From Marinomonas atlantica (GTDB lineage Bacteria; Pseudomonadota; Gammaproteobacteria; Pseudomonadales; Marinomonadaceae): 64,000 nt of DNA. This document shows, one piece after another, positions 35,480 through 43,420 of this stretch (the stretch's first letter is position 1; each line of letters opens with the position of its first letter). The position numbers and the translations under genes were made by a program. The stretch lies in NCBI RefSeq assembly GCF_001639725.1, contig NZ_LTAW01000001.1, positions 124,001 to 188,000 on the forward strand, in the 5' to 3' direction. The notes beneath the pieces were generated by a model that was not told the origin of the DNA, did not search any database, and was given only the letters and a program-made list of their open reading frames with translations.

Positions 35480-35518
35480 ACTATGAACCATATATAAAAT
35501 GTATATGGTTCATAGTAT
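35478..35518. promoter_or_regulatory. 17-bp perfect inverted repeat over the ParD-like gene start
   Basis: ATACTATGAACCATATA at 35478-35494 and its exact reverse complement at 35502-35518 are separated by a 7-bp AT-rich spacer. The repeat covers the start codon(s) of the ParD-like gene and likely its promoter. A perfect dyad of this length at an RHH gene is the expected form of an autoregulatory operator. Confidence 0.75.
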
Positions 35519-35577
35519 AGGATTTGTCTGATAGAAAAAAGCGAAAGTTAAGGCCACAGTGCGATGGCTTGGGGAAG

Positions 35578-36609
35578 TTACTCCTGACTCTGACAAGCCA
35601 GCATGGCTTTTTCGAGTTGCTCCCAATCCAGTTCTTTAGAGCTGATGATTTCGATGCGTGAATCCCGGCGGTAGGCCACTTTGTCGAAGTCGTGTTCGTC
35701 TTTTACGCGGTTAAAGAACACCCATGCATGGCCGATGCGGATCACGCCTTTGATACGTTCAATGTCGTCCAGTTCTGTTAGGATTTTTTCCAGAGCCCAG
35801 AAGTCGAAGCAGTCGTCGCGGTGAAAGATCCAGCCGCAGCTAAATAAACCACTGCCGTTACCTGTTTTGCGTATCGGTTGGTTCGGTTCCGCGACGGCCT
35901 CTGGCGTGGTTTCCTGAGCTGGGTGATGGTCGTGGTGATGATGCTCATGACCGTGATCATGATGGTGTGCTTCCGGAAATTGGGCTTTCAATTGGCCATT
36001 GCGTACTAGGTCGAGCAGGAATGGGTCAATCACGCCTTTGGTAGTGCGGGCGATGTGCTGCTTGGGTGGAAACATATTGCTCAAACTGGTTTCAGCTAGC
36101 TCGATCAGGTCCGTTTCCGCAATGTCACATTTATTGATCATGACAACGTCAGCAAGGTTAAGCTGGTCATGGAATGTTTCATTGTTGACTACTTCTTCGA
36201 GTTGCAGTGAACGCGGGTCTAATATGCAAACCGTGGCGCGTAGATCGAGTTTGTCTTTAAAAGCAGGTCCCATCAGTGTGTCGATGATGCCTTCAGGGTG
36301 GCCGATGCCGGTAGGCTCGATGATCAAACGGTCTGGATTGGCGTGTTCGATTAACGCTTTTAACGTTGGGGTCAGAGAGGCACCTAAGGCACAGCAGATA
36401 CAGCCGCCGGCCATTTCTTTTACGAACAGGCCTTCTTCAGTGGGCATCATTTCTTGGTCGATACCGACTTGACCAAATTCATTGACCAGCACCGCCCAAG
36501 ACTCGCCGTCCGGTTTGTTTGCCAAGAGTGCATTAATGGCTGTGGTTTTACCGACACCAAGAAAACCAGAGATGATGTTGGTCGGGATGGCTTTGGGTTG
36601 CTCGTTCAT
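35578..36609 (-). CDS. COG0523 (CobW/ZigA-type) GTPase, probable zinc chaperone
   Basis: A 343-residue P-loop GTPase. Walker A is SGFLGVGKTTAIN (about residues 14-26), the metal motif GGCICC is at about 69-74, and the NKCD GTP-specificity motif (VVMINKCDIAE) near 158. A histidine-rich linker, HHHDHGHEHHHHDHHP, follows at about 215-230, then the CobW C-terminal domain. Such proteins move zinc or cobalt to client metalloenzymes. A near-consensus Zur site 22 bp upstream marks it as part of the zinc starvation response. It lies alone between map/ParD-like and the RHH-phnA genes. Confidence 0.88.
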   Translation of the reverse strand: MNEQPKAIPTNIISGFLGVGKTTAINALLANKPDGESWAVLVNEFGQVGIDQEMMPTEEGLFVKEMAGGCICCALGASLTPTLKALIEHANPDRLIIEPTGIGHPEGIIDTLMGPAFKDKLDLRATVCILDPRSLQLEEVVNNETFHDQLNLADVVMINKCDIAETDLIELAETSLSNMFPPKQHIARTTKGVIDPFLLDLVRNGQLKAQFPEAHHHDHGHEHHHHDHHPAQETTPEAVAEPNQPIRKTGNGSGLFSCGWIFHRDDCFDFWALEKILTELDDIERIKGVIRIGHAWVFFNRVKDEHDFDKVAYRRDSRIEIISSKELDWEQLEKAMLACQSQE

Positions 36610-36630
36610 AGTTGCTCTTTGATGTTGGAA

Positions 36631-36653
36631 AATATGTTATATTATAACTATTA
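36631..36653 (-). promoter_or_regulatory. Zur box upstream of the COG0523 GTPase
   Basis: The core TGTTATA-T-TATAAC is at 36635-36648. It agrees at 17 of 22 defined positions with the gammaproteobacterial Zur consensus GAAATGTTATANTATAACATTTC. It ends 22-44 bp before the GTPase start. Confidence 0.8.
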
Positions 36654-36847
36654 AATGTGGTCATCACAGTATAGAAAAATGATAGCTAAATAGATCATTA
36701 TGACGACCTAGACTATGACGCCTATTCTGATAGAACTCCGTTACGAGTTCTTCACCTAAAACGCCACTTTAGCGATTCATATCTTACTCTTCAAACTCTC
36801 CGCTATAGAATCAGTCGCTTTACCTCGTCTCAATCATTATAATCAAA

Positions 36848-36862
36848 TGATAATAATTGAAC
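36848..36862. promoter_or_regulatory. Fur-like half site upstream of RHH gene
   Basis: TGATAATAATTGAAC matches the first 11 bases of the 7-1-7 Fur motif TGATAATAATTATCA but not the last four. It lies 16 bp before the ATG at 36878. The rest of the 218-bp gap (36660-36877) holds only a short hairpin AGAACTC/GAGTTCT at 36732-36751. Confidence 0.3.
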
Positions 36863-36877
36863 GTTTAAGGCTGCCTA

Positions 36878-37066
36878 ATGGAAAGCAAAACTGCCCGTTT
36901 TACTGTATTGCTCGACCCGCGTAAGAAAAAGGCGTTCGAGAAGCTGTGCGCGTCGCAAGACTTAACACCATCCCAAGTGGTACGTCAGTTGATGCGTGGT
37001 TATTTAGAAGATCACGACGTGGATTACCTAAACGAAACGCTAGAAGACGAATCGAAGAAAGGTTAA
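36878..37066 (+). CDS. Small ribbon-helix-helix (CopG-like) protein
   Basis: A 62-residue protein: TARFTVLLDPRKKKAFEKLC forms the strand and first helix, and DLTPSQVVRQLMRGYLEDHD the second helix of a ribbon-helix-helix fold. The acidic tail DYLNETLEDESKKG is unremarkable. No toxin partner gene is adjacent: the next gene, 84 bp later, is phnA. It is probably a DNA-binding regulator, target unknown. TTTAAGG lies before the ATG. Confidence 0.65.
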   Translation: MESKTARFTVLLDPRKKKAFEKLCASQDLTPSQVVRQLMRGYLEDHDVDYLNETLEDESKKG

Positions 37067-37150
37067 CGTCGTAAAAACATTATCATGTTATTGTCATTGC
37101 GTTATAATGCAGCGCACATTATTCCCTATTCTTATTGAGGTTATTGAAGT

Positions 37151-37486
37151 ATGAGTCTTCCAGAATGTCCTAAATGTGGTTCTGAGTACGTTTACGAAGA
37201 TCAGCCATTGTTGATCTGCCCTGAATGTGCCCACGAGTGGAATCCAAACGAAGAAGTCGTTGACGAAGATGCGATCATCCTGAAAGACTCAAACGGCAAC
37301 CTACTAGCCGAAGGCGACAAAGTCACTTTAATCAAAGACCTGAAAGTAAAAGGCTCTTCACAGGTGCTTAAAGTTGGTACGAAAGCAACGATCAAACGCT
37401 TCGTTGATGGCGACCACGACATCGACTGTAAAGTGGACGGCGCTGGCGACATGATGCTGAAATCCCAGTTCGTTAAGAAAGCGTAA
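37151..37486 (+). CDS. yjdM: PhnA/YjdM zinc-ribbon protein
   Basis: A 111-residue protein with an N-terminal zinc ribbon ([22 protein letters not shown]7-C10 and C25-C28) and a C-terminal beta domain ([23 protein letters not shown]...). This is the PhnA/YjdM family, once named after the phn operon but of unsettled function; it is not phosphonoacetate hydrolase. TTGAGG precedes its ATG. Its 3' end and terminator are copied as a relic near 53.6 kb. Upstream and downstream genes are not phosphonate genes. Confidence 0.85.
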   Translation: MSLPECPKCGSEYVYEDQPLLICPECAHEWNPNEEVVDEDAIILKDSNGNLLAEGDKVTLIKDLKVKGSSQVLKVGTKATIKRFVDGDHDIDCKVDGAGDMMLKSQFVKKA

Positions 37487-37508
37487 TACAACGCTAATCG
37501 GACTTAAG

Positions 37509-37536
37509 AAGGCTCCTAGAAATAGGGGCCTTTTTT
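37509..37536 (+). terminator. Terminator after phnA/yjdM
   Basis: AGGCTCCT pairs with AGGGGCCT (one G-T pair), followed by six T residues. A diverged copy occurs at 53656-53684. Confidence 0.88.
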
Positions 37537-37589
37537 ATGCCTGCTGTTTAAGTGCCCTAGCAAGCGGGTCAAAGGTCGTTTGAGTTGTT

Positions 37590-37611
37590 GTATACGTCAA
37601 ATGACGTATAC
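37590..37611. promoter_or_regulatory. 22-bp palindrome upstream of urtA
   Basis: GTATACGTCA and TGACGTATAC are perfect 10-bp inverted arms two bases apart, 137-158 bp before the urtA start. The form suits a dimeric regulator, for example of the GntR family. It is not an NtrC site (TGCACC-N5-GGTGCA). Cognate regulator unknown. Confidence 0.55.
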
Positions 37612-37747
37612 CTATAGTGTGTTTGGCGCATACCGCGTTGTCGTGATTTTTTGGATACTGAATGCACTGATTAAGACAAGCATGGCCGCAGAGCCGAGCA
37701 CTCTTGATCGGACAATCCAACAAACATCACAAAGGACGACTCCAATC

Positions 37748-39031
37748 ATGAAACTTAAGACGCTTGCTTCTGCCATTGCACTCTCTGGTGCAACGCTCAT
37801 CGCGCTGCCTTCTATGGCGGCAGATACCATCAAAGTTGGTGTGTTGCATTCGCTGTCAGGCACCATGGCGATATCCGAAACGACGCTAAAAGATACCGTG
37901 CTGATGATGGTAGAAGAACAAAACAAAAAAGGCGGCCTACTGGGCAAAAAGCTTGAAGCCGTGGTGGTTGACCCTGCATCAAACTGGCCTTTATTTGCAG
38001 AGAAAGCCCGTGAGCTGATCACCGAAGAAGACGTGGATGTGATCTTTGGTGGCTGGACATCAGTGTCGCGAAAGTCAGTGCTACCGGTCATTGAAGAGTT
38101 AAATGGCTTGATGTTCTACCCAGTACAATACGAGGGAGAGGAGTCGTCTAAAAACGTTTTCTACACAGGCGCTGCGCCAAATCAGCAAGCGATCCCCGCG
38201 GTGAATTACTTAAAAGACGAGCTTGGGGTTGAACGTTGGGTGCTTGCGGGGACGGATTATGTTTACCCACGCACCACCAACAAAATCTTAGAAGCCTACC
38301 TTAAAGATATGGGTGTGGCGGAAGAAGACATCATGATCAACTACACGCCATTTGGCCATTCTGACTGGCAGTCGATCGTCTCTGACATTGCGAAGTTCGG
38401 TAGCGCAGGTAAGAAAACCGCTGTGGTATCAACGATCAATGGTGATGCCAACGTGCCCTTCTACAAAGAGCTAGGTAACCAAGGTATTTCTTCAGAAGAC
38501 ATCCCTGTTGTCGCCTTTTCTGTTGGTGAAGAAGAGTTGTCCGGTCTGGATACTGAACCATTGGTGGGTCATTTAGCCGCTTGGAACTACTTTCAAAGTG
38601 TTGAAACCGATGCCAACGAAGCGTTCATCACCAAATGGCAAGCGTTCACTAAGAACCCAGAGCGCGTAAGTAATGACCCAATGGAAGCAACCTATATTGG
38701 TTTTAACATGTGGGCCAATGCCGTTACCGAAGCTGGCACAACCGATGTCGATGAAGTTGAGCAAGCAATGATCGGTCAAGAGACACCAAACTTAACTGGC
38801 GGTATTGCCGTGATGAACAAGAACCACCATTTGAGTAAACCTGTCTTGATTGGCGAAATCCAAGACGATGGACAGTTCGAGACCGTATGGGAAACGGACG
38901 GTGTGGTCCCAGGTGATGCTTGGTCTGATTTCCTACCGGGTTCAAAAGATTTGATTGCCGATTGGACTGCTCCAATCAAGTGTGGCAATTACAACACGAA
39001 AACTAAATCGTGTTCTGGTCAGAACTACTAA
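37748..39031 (+). CDS. urtA: Urea ABC transporter substrate-binding protein UrtA
   Basis: A 427-residue periplasmic binding protein for urea. The signal peptide MKLKTLASAIALSGATLIALPSMAA starts at 37748, with AAAGGACG upstream. The frame stays open back to 37580, but that part is not protein-like. Family features: TIKVGVLHSLSGTMAISET, VVVDPASNWPLFAEKA, GGWTSVSRKSVLPVIE and FYPVQYEGEESSKNVFYTGAAPNQQ, the last typical of UrtA/AmiC-like receptors. It heads the long urt-ure unit and is separated from urtB by a hairpin. A palindrome sits upstream. Nitrogen limitation control (NtrC or other) is expected but not shown. Confidence 0.93.
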   Translation: MKLKTLASAIALSGATLIALPSMAADTIKVGVLHSLSGTMAISETTLKDTVLMMVEEQNKKGGLLGKKLEAVVVDPASNWPLFAEKARELITEEDVDVIFGGWTSVSRKSVLPVIEELNGLMFYPVQYEGEESSKNVFYTGAAPNQQAIPAVNYLKDELGVERWVLAGTDYVYPRTTNKILEAYLKDMGVAEEDIMINYTPFGHSDWQSIVSDIAKFGSAGKKTAVVSTINGDANVPFYKELGNQGISSEDIPVVAFSVGEEELSGLDTEPLVGHLAAWNYFQSVETDANEAFITKWQAFTKNPERVSNDPMEATYIGFNMWANAVTEAGTTDVDEVEQAMIGQETPNLTGGIAVMNKNHHLSKPVLIGEIQDDGQFETVWETDGVVPGDAWSDFLPGSKDLIADWTAPIKCGNYNTKTKSCSGQNY

Positions 39032-39058
39032 TTTAACCGCATCCCAGGGTTAAAGCTT

Positions 39059-39087
39059 GGCTCCCAGAGAAGATTCTGGGAGCCCTT
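39059..39087 (+). terminator. Intra-operon hairpin between urtA and urtB
   Basis: GGCTCCCAGA (39059-39068) pairs perfectly with TCTGGGAGCC (39075-39084), followed by CTTTCC. Probably attenuates urtB and later genes relative to the binding protein. Confidence 0.72.
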
Positions 39088-39124
39088 TCCTCACGCCACT
39101 TCTGATCAATCCTGGAGAATTCTT

Positions 39125-40720
39125 GTGAAACTCTTTCTCTCACTCTGTCTCTTTTTATCCGCCTGTATGACGCCTGCGTTGGCGGCGAGTGCCGAGACAG
39201 ATGCGTTGTTACAGCAACTGACGCAAACCAAATTATCGAAGATGCCGGCCATGGTGCAGCAGCTTGAAGCAACGGGGGATGAATCCCTATTACCTGTGTT
39301 TCGTGCGTGGCTTGCCGGAGATCTACATTACATCCGTGACGACAACACTCTAGTCGTTGAAGTCGACGTTAACGGTGTAGACACTTATCAAGACCCTTAC
39401 ACTCAAGCGACCATTGCGGGATTAACCAGCAAGCAGGTGCGCAAGATTAAAGTAAACAATAAGCTACGTGGATTACTCCGCGGCGTGATCGCTCGCATAC
39501 AACTGACATCCCGCGATGCCGGTGTGCGTGAAAGTGCGGTGCGCGCATTGTTGGCAGACATTGACGGAGAGACGTTTGCAACCTTGGAGCGCATTTACCC
39601 GACTGAGCCGAACAGTGATGTAAGGTCAATGATGCAAACGGCGTTATCGATCTACACTGCACAAGATCAAAACAGCAGTCAAAGTGCGCGCCTAGCGGCC
39701 ATTGACGTGTTAGGTGATAGCTTAGAAAACGATGTTCGTAATGTGCTGCTTTCTTTAGAACGCAGCGACAACCCTGTGCTCAGTAGCGCAGCGACGCAAG
39801 CATTAGTGAGTATTAATCGACAAGTAGAGCGTTATGCGTTGGTGGATCAGCTGTTCTTTGGCTTGAGCCTTGGCTCGGTGCTGTTGCTTGCGTCGATTGG
39901 GTTAGCAATTACTTTTGGTGTGATGGGCGTCATCAATATGGCCCATGGCGAAATGATCATGCTAGGCGCGTACACGACGTATGTGGTGCAGCTATTGATG
40001 CCAAATTACATCGACTACTCAATTTGGGTGGCGATTCCAGCCGCCTTTCTCGTTTCAGGATTAATGGGCGTAGTGATTGAACGTTTAGTCATTTGTCGTT
40101 TGCATGGGCGACCTTTGGAAACGCTGCTGGCGACCTTCGGTATCAGTCTGATTTTACAGCAGCTGGTACGTACCATCTTTTCACCGTTGAACCGTCAAGT
40201 ATCCACACCGAGCTGGATGAGCGGCTCGTGGGAGATTAACCCTGTGTTATCTCTAACGCTAAACCGTTTATACATCTTGGCGTTTGCCTTGCTGGTCTTT
40301 TTCGCACTGGTGATGATTCTTAAGAAAAGCTCTCTAGGGCTGAATGTCCGAGCGGTGTCGCAAAACCGTAGTATGGCCAAAGCCATGGGTGTGAAAACCG
40401 AATGGGTGGATGCGATGACCTTTGGCTTAGGTTCCGGCATAGCTGGGATCGCAGGGGTAGCTTTATCACAGCTGACCAACGTCGGGCCAAACCTAGGCCA
40501 AGCTTACATTATTGACTCCTTCATGGTGGTGGTTTTCGGCGGTGTCGGTAACTTACTGGGTACCTTGGTGGCCGCATTTACCTTGGGCATTGCCAACAAA
40601 TTCCTAGAGCCAACGACTGGGGCGGTACTGGCCGCCATTTTCGTCTTGGTCTTCATCATCCTCTTTATTCAGAAGCGTCCTAAAGGACTGTTCCCACAAA
40701 AAGGGAGGGCAGCAGAATGA
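39125..40720 (+). CDS. urtB: Urea ABC transporter permease UrtB
   Basis: A 531-residue protein. After a signal-like segment (MKLFLSLCLFLSACMTPALA) about 210 residues form a helical periplasmic part with repeats such as VRESAVRALLADIDGETF, usual for UrtB. The permease part starts near residue 245 (LVDQLFFGLSLGSVLLLASIG) and has about 8 helices, with MGVINMAHGEMIMLGAYTTY and AVSQNRSMAKAMGVKT typical of LivH-type permeases. The start is GTG at 39125 behind TGGAG. It overlaps urtC by four bases. Confidence 0.92.
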   Translation: MKLFLSLCLFLSACMTPALAASAETDALLQQLTQTKLSKMPAMVQQLEATGDESLLPVFRAWLAGDLHYIRDDNTLVVEVDVNGVDTYQDPYTQATIAGLTSKQVRKIKVNNKLRGLLRGVIARIQLTSRDAGVRESAVRALLADIDGETFATLERIYPTEPNSDVRSMMQTALSIYTAQDQNSSQSARLAAIDVLGDSLENDVRNVLLSLERSDNPVLSSAATQALVSINRQVERYALVDQLFFGLSLGSVLLLASIGLAITFGVMGVINMAHGEMIMLGAYTTYVVQLLMPNYIDYSIWVAIPAAFLVSGLMGVVIERLVICRLHGRPLETLLATFGISLILQQLVRTIFSPLNRQVSTPSWMSGSWEINPVLSLTLNRLYILAFALLVFFALVMILKKSSLGLNVRAVSQNRSMAKAMGVKTEWVDAMTFGLGSGIAGIAGVALSQLTNVGPNLGQAYIIDSFMVVVFGGVGNLLGTLVAAFTLGIANKFLEPTTGAVLAAIFVLVFIILFIQKRPKGLFPQKGRAAE

Positions 40721-41850
40721 GCAAACTAATCAATTGGTTTACCGAAGGACGCTCGTCAGGCAAATACACGCTGCCGTTTGTGATCCTGTTACTTGGCGTA
40801 ACGGTGTTGGCGTCTGCCGCCAATCTGTTGTTGCCACAAGATTCCGCACTGTATGTCAGCACCTACAGCATCACCTTGTTAGGCAAGTATTTGTGTTACG
40901 CCATGTTGGCGTTGGCGGTGGACATCATTTGGGGCTACTGCGGCATTTTGAGTCTCGGGCATGGCGCATTCTTTGCGCTGGGTGGCTACGCCATGGGCAT
41001 GTATTTAATGCGCCAAATAGGTGACCGCGGTGTCTATGGTCACCCAGAGTTACCGGACTTTATGGTGTTTTTAGACTGGCAAGAGCTGCCGTGGTTTTGG
41101 CTGGGCATGGATCAGTTTTGGTTTGCCATGGTTATGGCGGTGGTCGTGCCTGGGTTGCTGGCATTTGTGTTTGGTTGGTTGGCGTTTCGTTCCCGTGTGA
41201 CGGGGGTGTATTTGTCGATCATGACACAGGCGCTGACCTATGCGTTATTGCTGGCTTTCTTCCGCAACGAAATGGGCTTTGGTGGCAACAATGGTTTAAC
41301 TGACTTCAAAGAAATCCTTGGCTTTGATTTACAAGCTGACAGCACCCGTGTGTCGCTGTTTATTGCCACCGCTGTGATCTTGTCTCTGGTGTTACTGGCG
41401 AGCCAGCGAATCCTATCATCTCGTTTGGGTAAGGTGACGTTGGCGGTACGTGATGCCGAGCCGCGTACGCGCTTTATCGGCTACCGTACCGAGCGCTACA
41501 AAGTATGGTTATTTGTCTATTCCGCAGTGATTGCTGGGGTCGCTGGGGCGCTGTATGTGCCACAGGTCGGCATTATCAACCCAGGTGAATTTTCCCCAAT
41601 TAACTCGATTGAGATTGTCATTTGGGTGGCCGTCGGCGGCCGCGGCACACTGATCGGCGCAATCATTGGAGCGTTGCTGGTGAACTATGCCAAGACGCGT
41701 TTTACCGCGATCATGCCAGATGGTTGGCTGTTCGCCTTGGGAGCACTGTTTGTCCTTGTGACGTTGTTCTTACCGAAAGGTTTGATGGGGCTTTACGGCC
41801 AGTTGCAATCGAAGCGTCGTCAAAGTGCTGAACAGGAGGTGCAATCATGA
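40717..41850 (+). CDS. urtC: Urea ABC transporter permease UrtC
   Basis: A 377-residue LivM-type permease with about 9-10 helices. Conserved stretches include YCGILSLGHGAFFALGGYAMGMYL and VRDAEPRTRFIGYRTERYKVWLF. It overlaps urtB and urtD by four bases each (ATGA), indicating translational coupling. With UrtB it forms the membrane channel of the urea importer. Confidence 0.93.
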   Translation: MSKLINWFTEGRSSGKYTLPFVILLLGVTVLASAANLLLPQDSALYVSTYSITLLGKYLCYAMLALAVDIIWGYCGILSLGHGAFFALGGYAMGMYLMRQIGDRGVYGHPELPDFMVFLDWQELPWFWLGMDQFWFAMVMAVVVPGLLAFVFGWLAFRSRVTGVYLSIMTQALTYALLLAFFRNEMGFGGNNGLTDFKEILGFDLQADSTRVSLFIATAVILSLVLLASQRILSSRLGKVTLAVRDAEPRTRFIGYRTERYKVWLFVYSAVIAGVAGALYVPQVGIINPGEFSPINSIEIVIWVAVGGRGTLIGAIIGALLVNYAKTRFTAIMPDGWLFALGALFVLVTLFLPKGLMGLYGQLQSKRRQSAEQEVQS

Positions 41851-42701
41851 GTGCGTTAGAAAATTCATTGCAAGGTTTACGTGAGACGTTTCGTCGAGAT
41901 CAAGTCTGGCCTTTTCTAATAGACAAGCAAAGTAAGGTCGACGTATCGAATCAAATGATTCTCTATGTTGAAGGCTTAAACCTAAGTTTTGACGGCTTTA
42001 AGGCGTTAAATGACCTGAACTTGTACGTAAATGACGGCGAGCTGCGCTGTTTAATTGGTGCCAATGGCGCTGGTAAAACCACTTTAATGGATGTAATTAC
42101 CGGTAAATCTAAGCCTGATGCGGGCTCTGTGTACTTTGGCCAAACTCATAATTTGCTAACCAAGGATGAAGCCGACATTGCTCAGCTGGGCATCGGTCGA
42201 AAGTTCCAGAAGCCAACGGTATTTGAAGAGCAAACTGTGTTTGACAATTTAGAGCTGTCATTGAAAACCGACAAGCGTGTGATCCAAACCTTGTTTGCAA
42301 GGTTGTCGCCAAGCGAAATCGATCGCATTGACGAAGTGTTGGCCATCATTGGTCTAAAGAAACATCGTTTTATGAAAGCGGGTGCCTTATCCCATGGACA
42401 AAAACAGTGGTTAGAAATTGGCATGCTATTGGCAGCGGATCCACGTTTGTTGCTTATCGATGAGCCTGTTGCGGGTATGACGGCACAAGAGACGGAGCGC
42501 ACAGCAGAGCTTCTGACCTCGTTAGCAGGAGAGCGCACCGTAATTGTCGTGGAACACGATATGGAATTTGTGCGCAGTATTGCGCGCACCGTAACGGTGC
42601 TTCATCAGGGGTCTGTGCTCGCTGAAGGAACCATGGACCAGATTCAGAATAATAAAGACGTGATCGAGGTGTACCTCGGCGAAGAAGCAGCGGAGGCGTA
42701 G
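41847..42701 (+). CDS. urtD: Urea ABC transporter ATP-binding protein UrtD
   Basis: A 284-residue ABC ATPase of the LivG type. Walker A GANGAGKTT is at about residues 72-80, signature LSHGQKQW and Walker B LLLIDEPVAGMT follow. The N-terminal about 35 residues precede the ATPase fold, normal for UrtD. It pairs with UrtE. Confidence 0.94.
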   Translation: MSALENSLQGLRETFRRDQVWPFLIDKQSKVDVSNQMILYVEGLNLSFDGFKALNDLNLYVNDGELRCLIGANGAGKTTLMDVITGKSKPDAGSVYFGQTHNLLTKDEADIAQLGIGRKFQKPTVFEEQTVFDNLELSLKTDKRVIQTLFARLSPSEIDRIDEVLAIIGLKKHRFMKAGALSHGQKQWLEIGMLLAADPRLLLIDEPVAGMTAQETERTAELLTSLAGERTVIVVEHDMEFVRSIARTVTVLHQGSVLAEGTMDQIQNNKDVIEVYLGEEAAEA

Positions 42702-42703
42702 CC

Positions 42704-43393
42704 ATGATTTCCATTAACAAAGTCAGTCAATTTTACGGTGGTACACAGATCCTTTGGGATTTGGATTTAGACATCGTCCCCGGATCAATCACTTGCATTA
42801 TGGGACGTAACGGTGTCGGCAAGACCACCTTGATGAAAACCATTATGGGGTTATTACCGATCAAAAGCGGTGAAATTCGAATGGGTGAAGACGCCTTGCA
42901 CAAACAAAGTGCAGAACGTCGCGCCTACGCGGGCATCGGATATGTGCCACAAGGGCGCGATATCTTTCCAATGCTGACCGTTGAAGAAAACCTGCGTATT
43001 GGTTTACCGGTGCGTAAAAGCAAAGAGATTCCTGAAAAGATCTTTGAGTTATTTCCCGTATTAAAAGAGATGCTACACCGCCGTGGTGGTGACTTATCTG
43101 GTGGGCAACAGCAGCAATTGGCGATTGGACGCGCATTGGTTCTGGAGCCCAAAGTGCTGATTTTAGATGAGCCAAATGAAGGTATACAGCCGAACATCGT
43201 TAAGCAAATCGGTGATGTCATCCTAAAGCTCAATGCCGAAGAGGGTCTGACGGTGATCCTGATTGAGCAAAAGCTGGGCTTTGCGCGCCGCGTTGGCAAA
43301 GAATTTCGCCTAATGGAAAAGGGGCGGATTGTGGCAGCAGACAAGATGGAAAACCTTAACGACGACCTAATCAAGCAGTACTTAGCGGTATAA
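42704..43393 (+). CDS. urtE: Urea ABC transporter ATP-binding protein UrtE
   Basis: A 229-residue LivF-type ABC ATPase. Walker A GRNGVGKTT (about residue 31), signature LSGGQQQQLAIGRALV, Walker B VLILDEPNEGIQPN. Two bases separate it from urtD. It ends 28 bases before ureD, so transport and hydrolysis genes are one unit. Confidence 0.94.
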   Translation: MISINKVSQFYGGTQILWDLDLDIVPGSITCIMGRNGVGKTTLMKTIMGLLPIKSGEIRMGEDALHKQSAERRAYAGIGYVPQGRDIFPMLTVEENLRIGLPVRKSKEIPEKIFELFPVLKEMLHRRGGDLSGGQQQQLAIGRALVLEPKVLILDEPNEGIQPNIVKQIGDVILKLNAEEGLTVILIEQKLGFARRVGKEFRLMEKGRIVAADKMENLNDDLIKQYLAV

Positions 43394-43420
43394 GCCGCTT
43401 TGGTCAGCTTAAGGAGCGGT

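Noticed and set aside
37611-37747. A sigma-54 promoter before urtA
   Set aside because: TGGC at about 37623 lacks a TTGC at the required distance.
39125-39860. The long N-terminal part of UrtB as a gene fusion
   Set aside because: A helical periplasmic extension of this size is normal for UrtB proteins.
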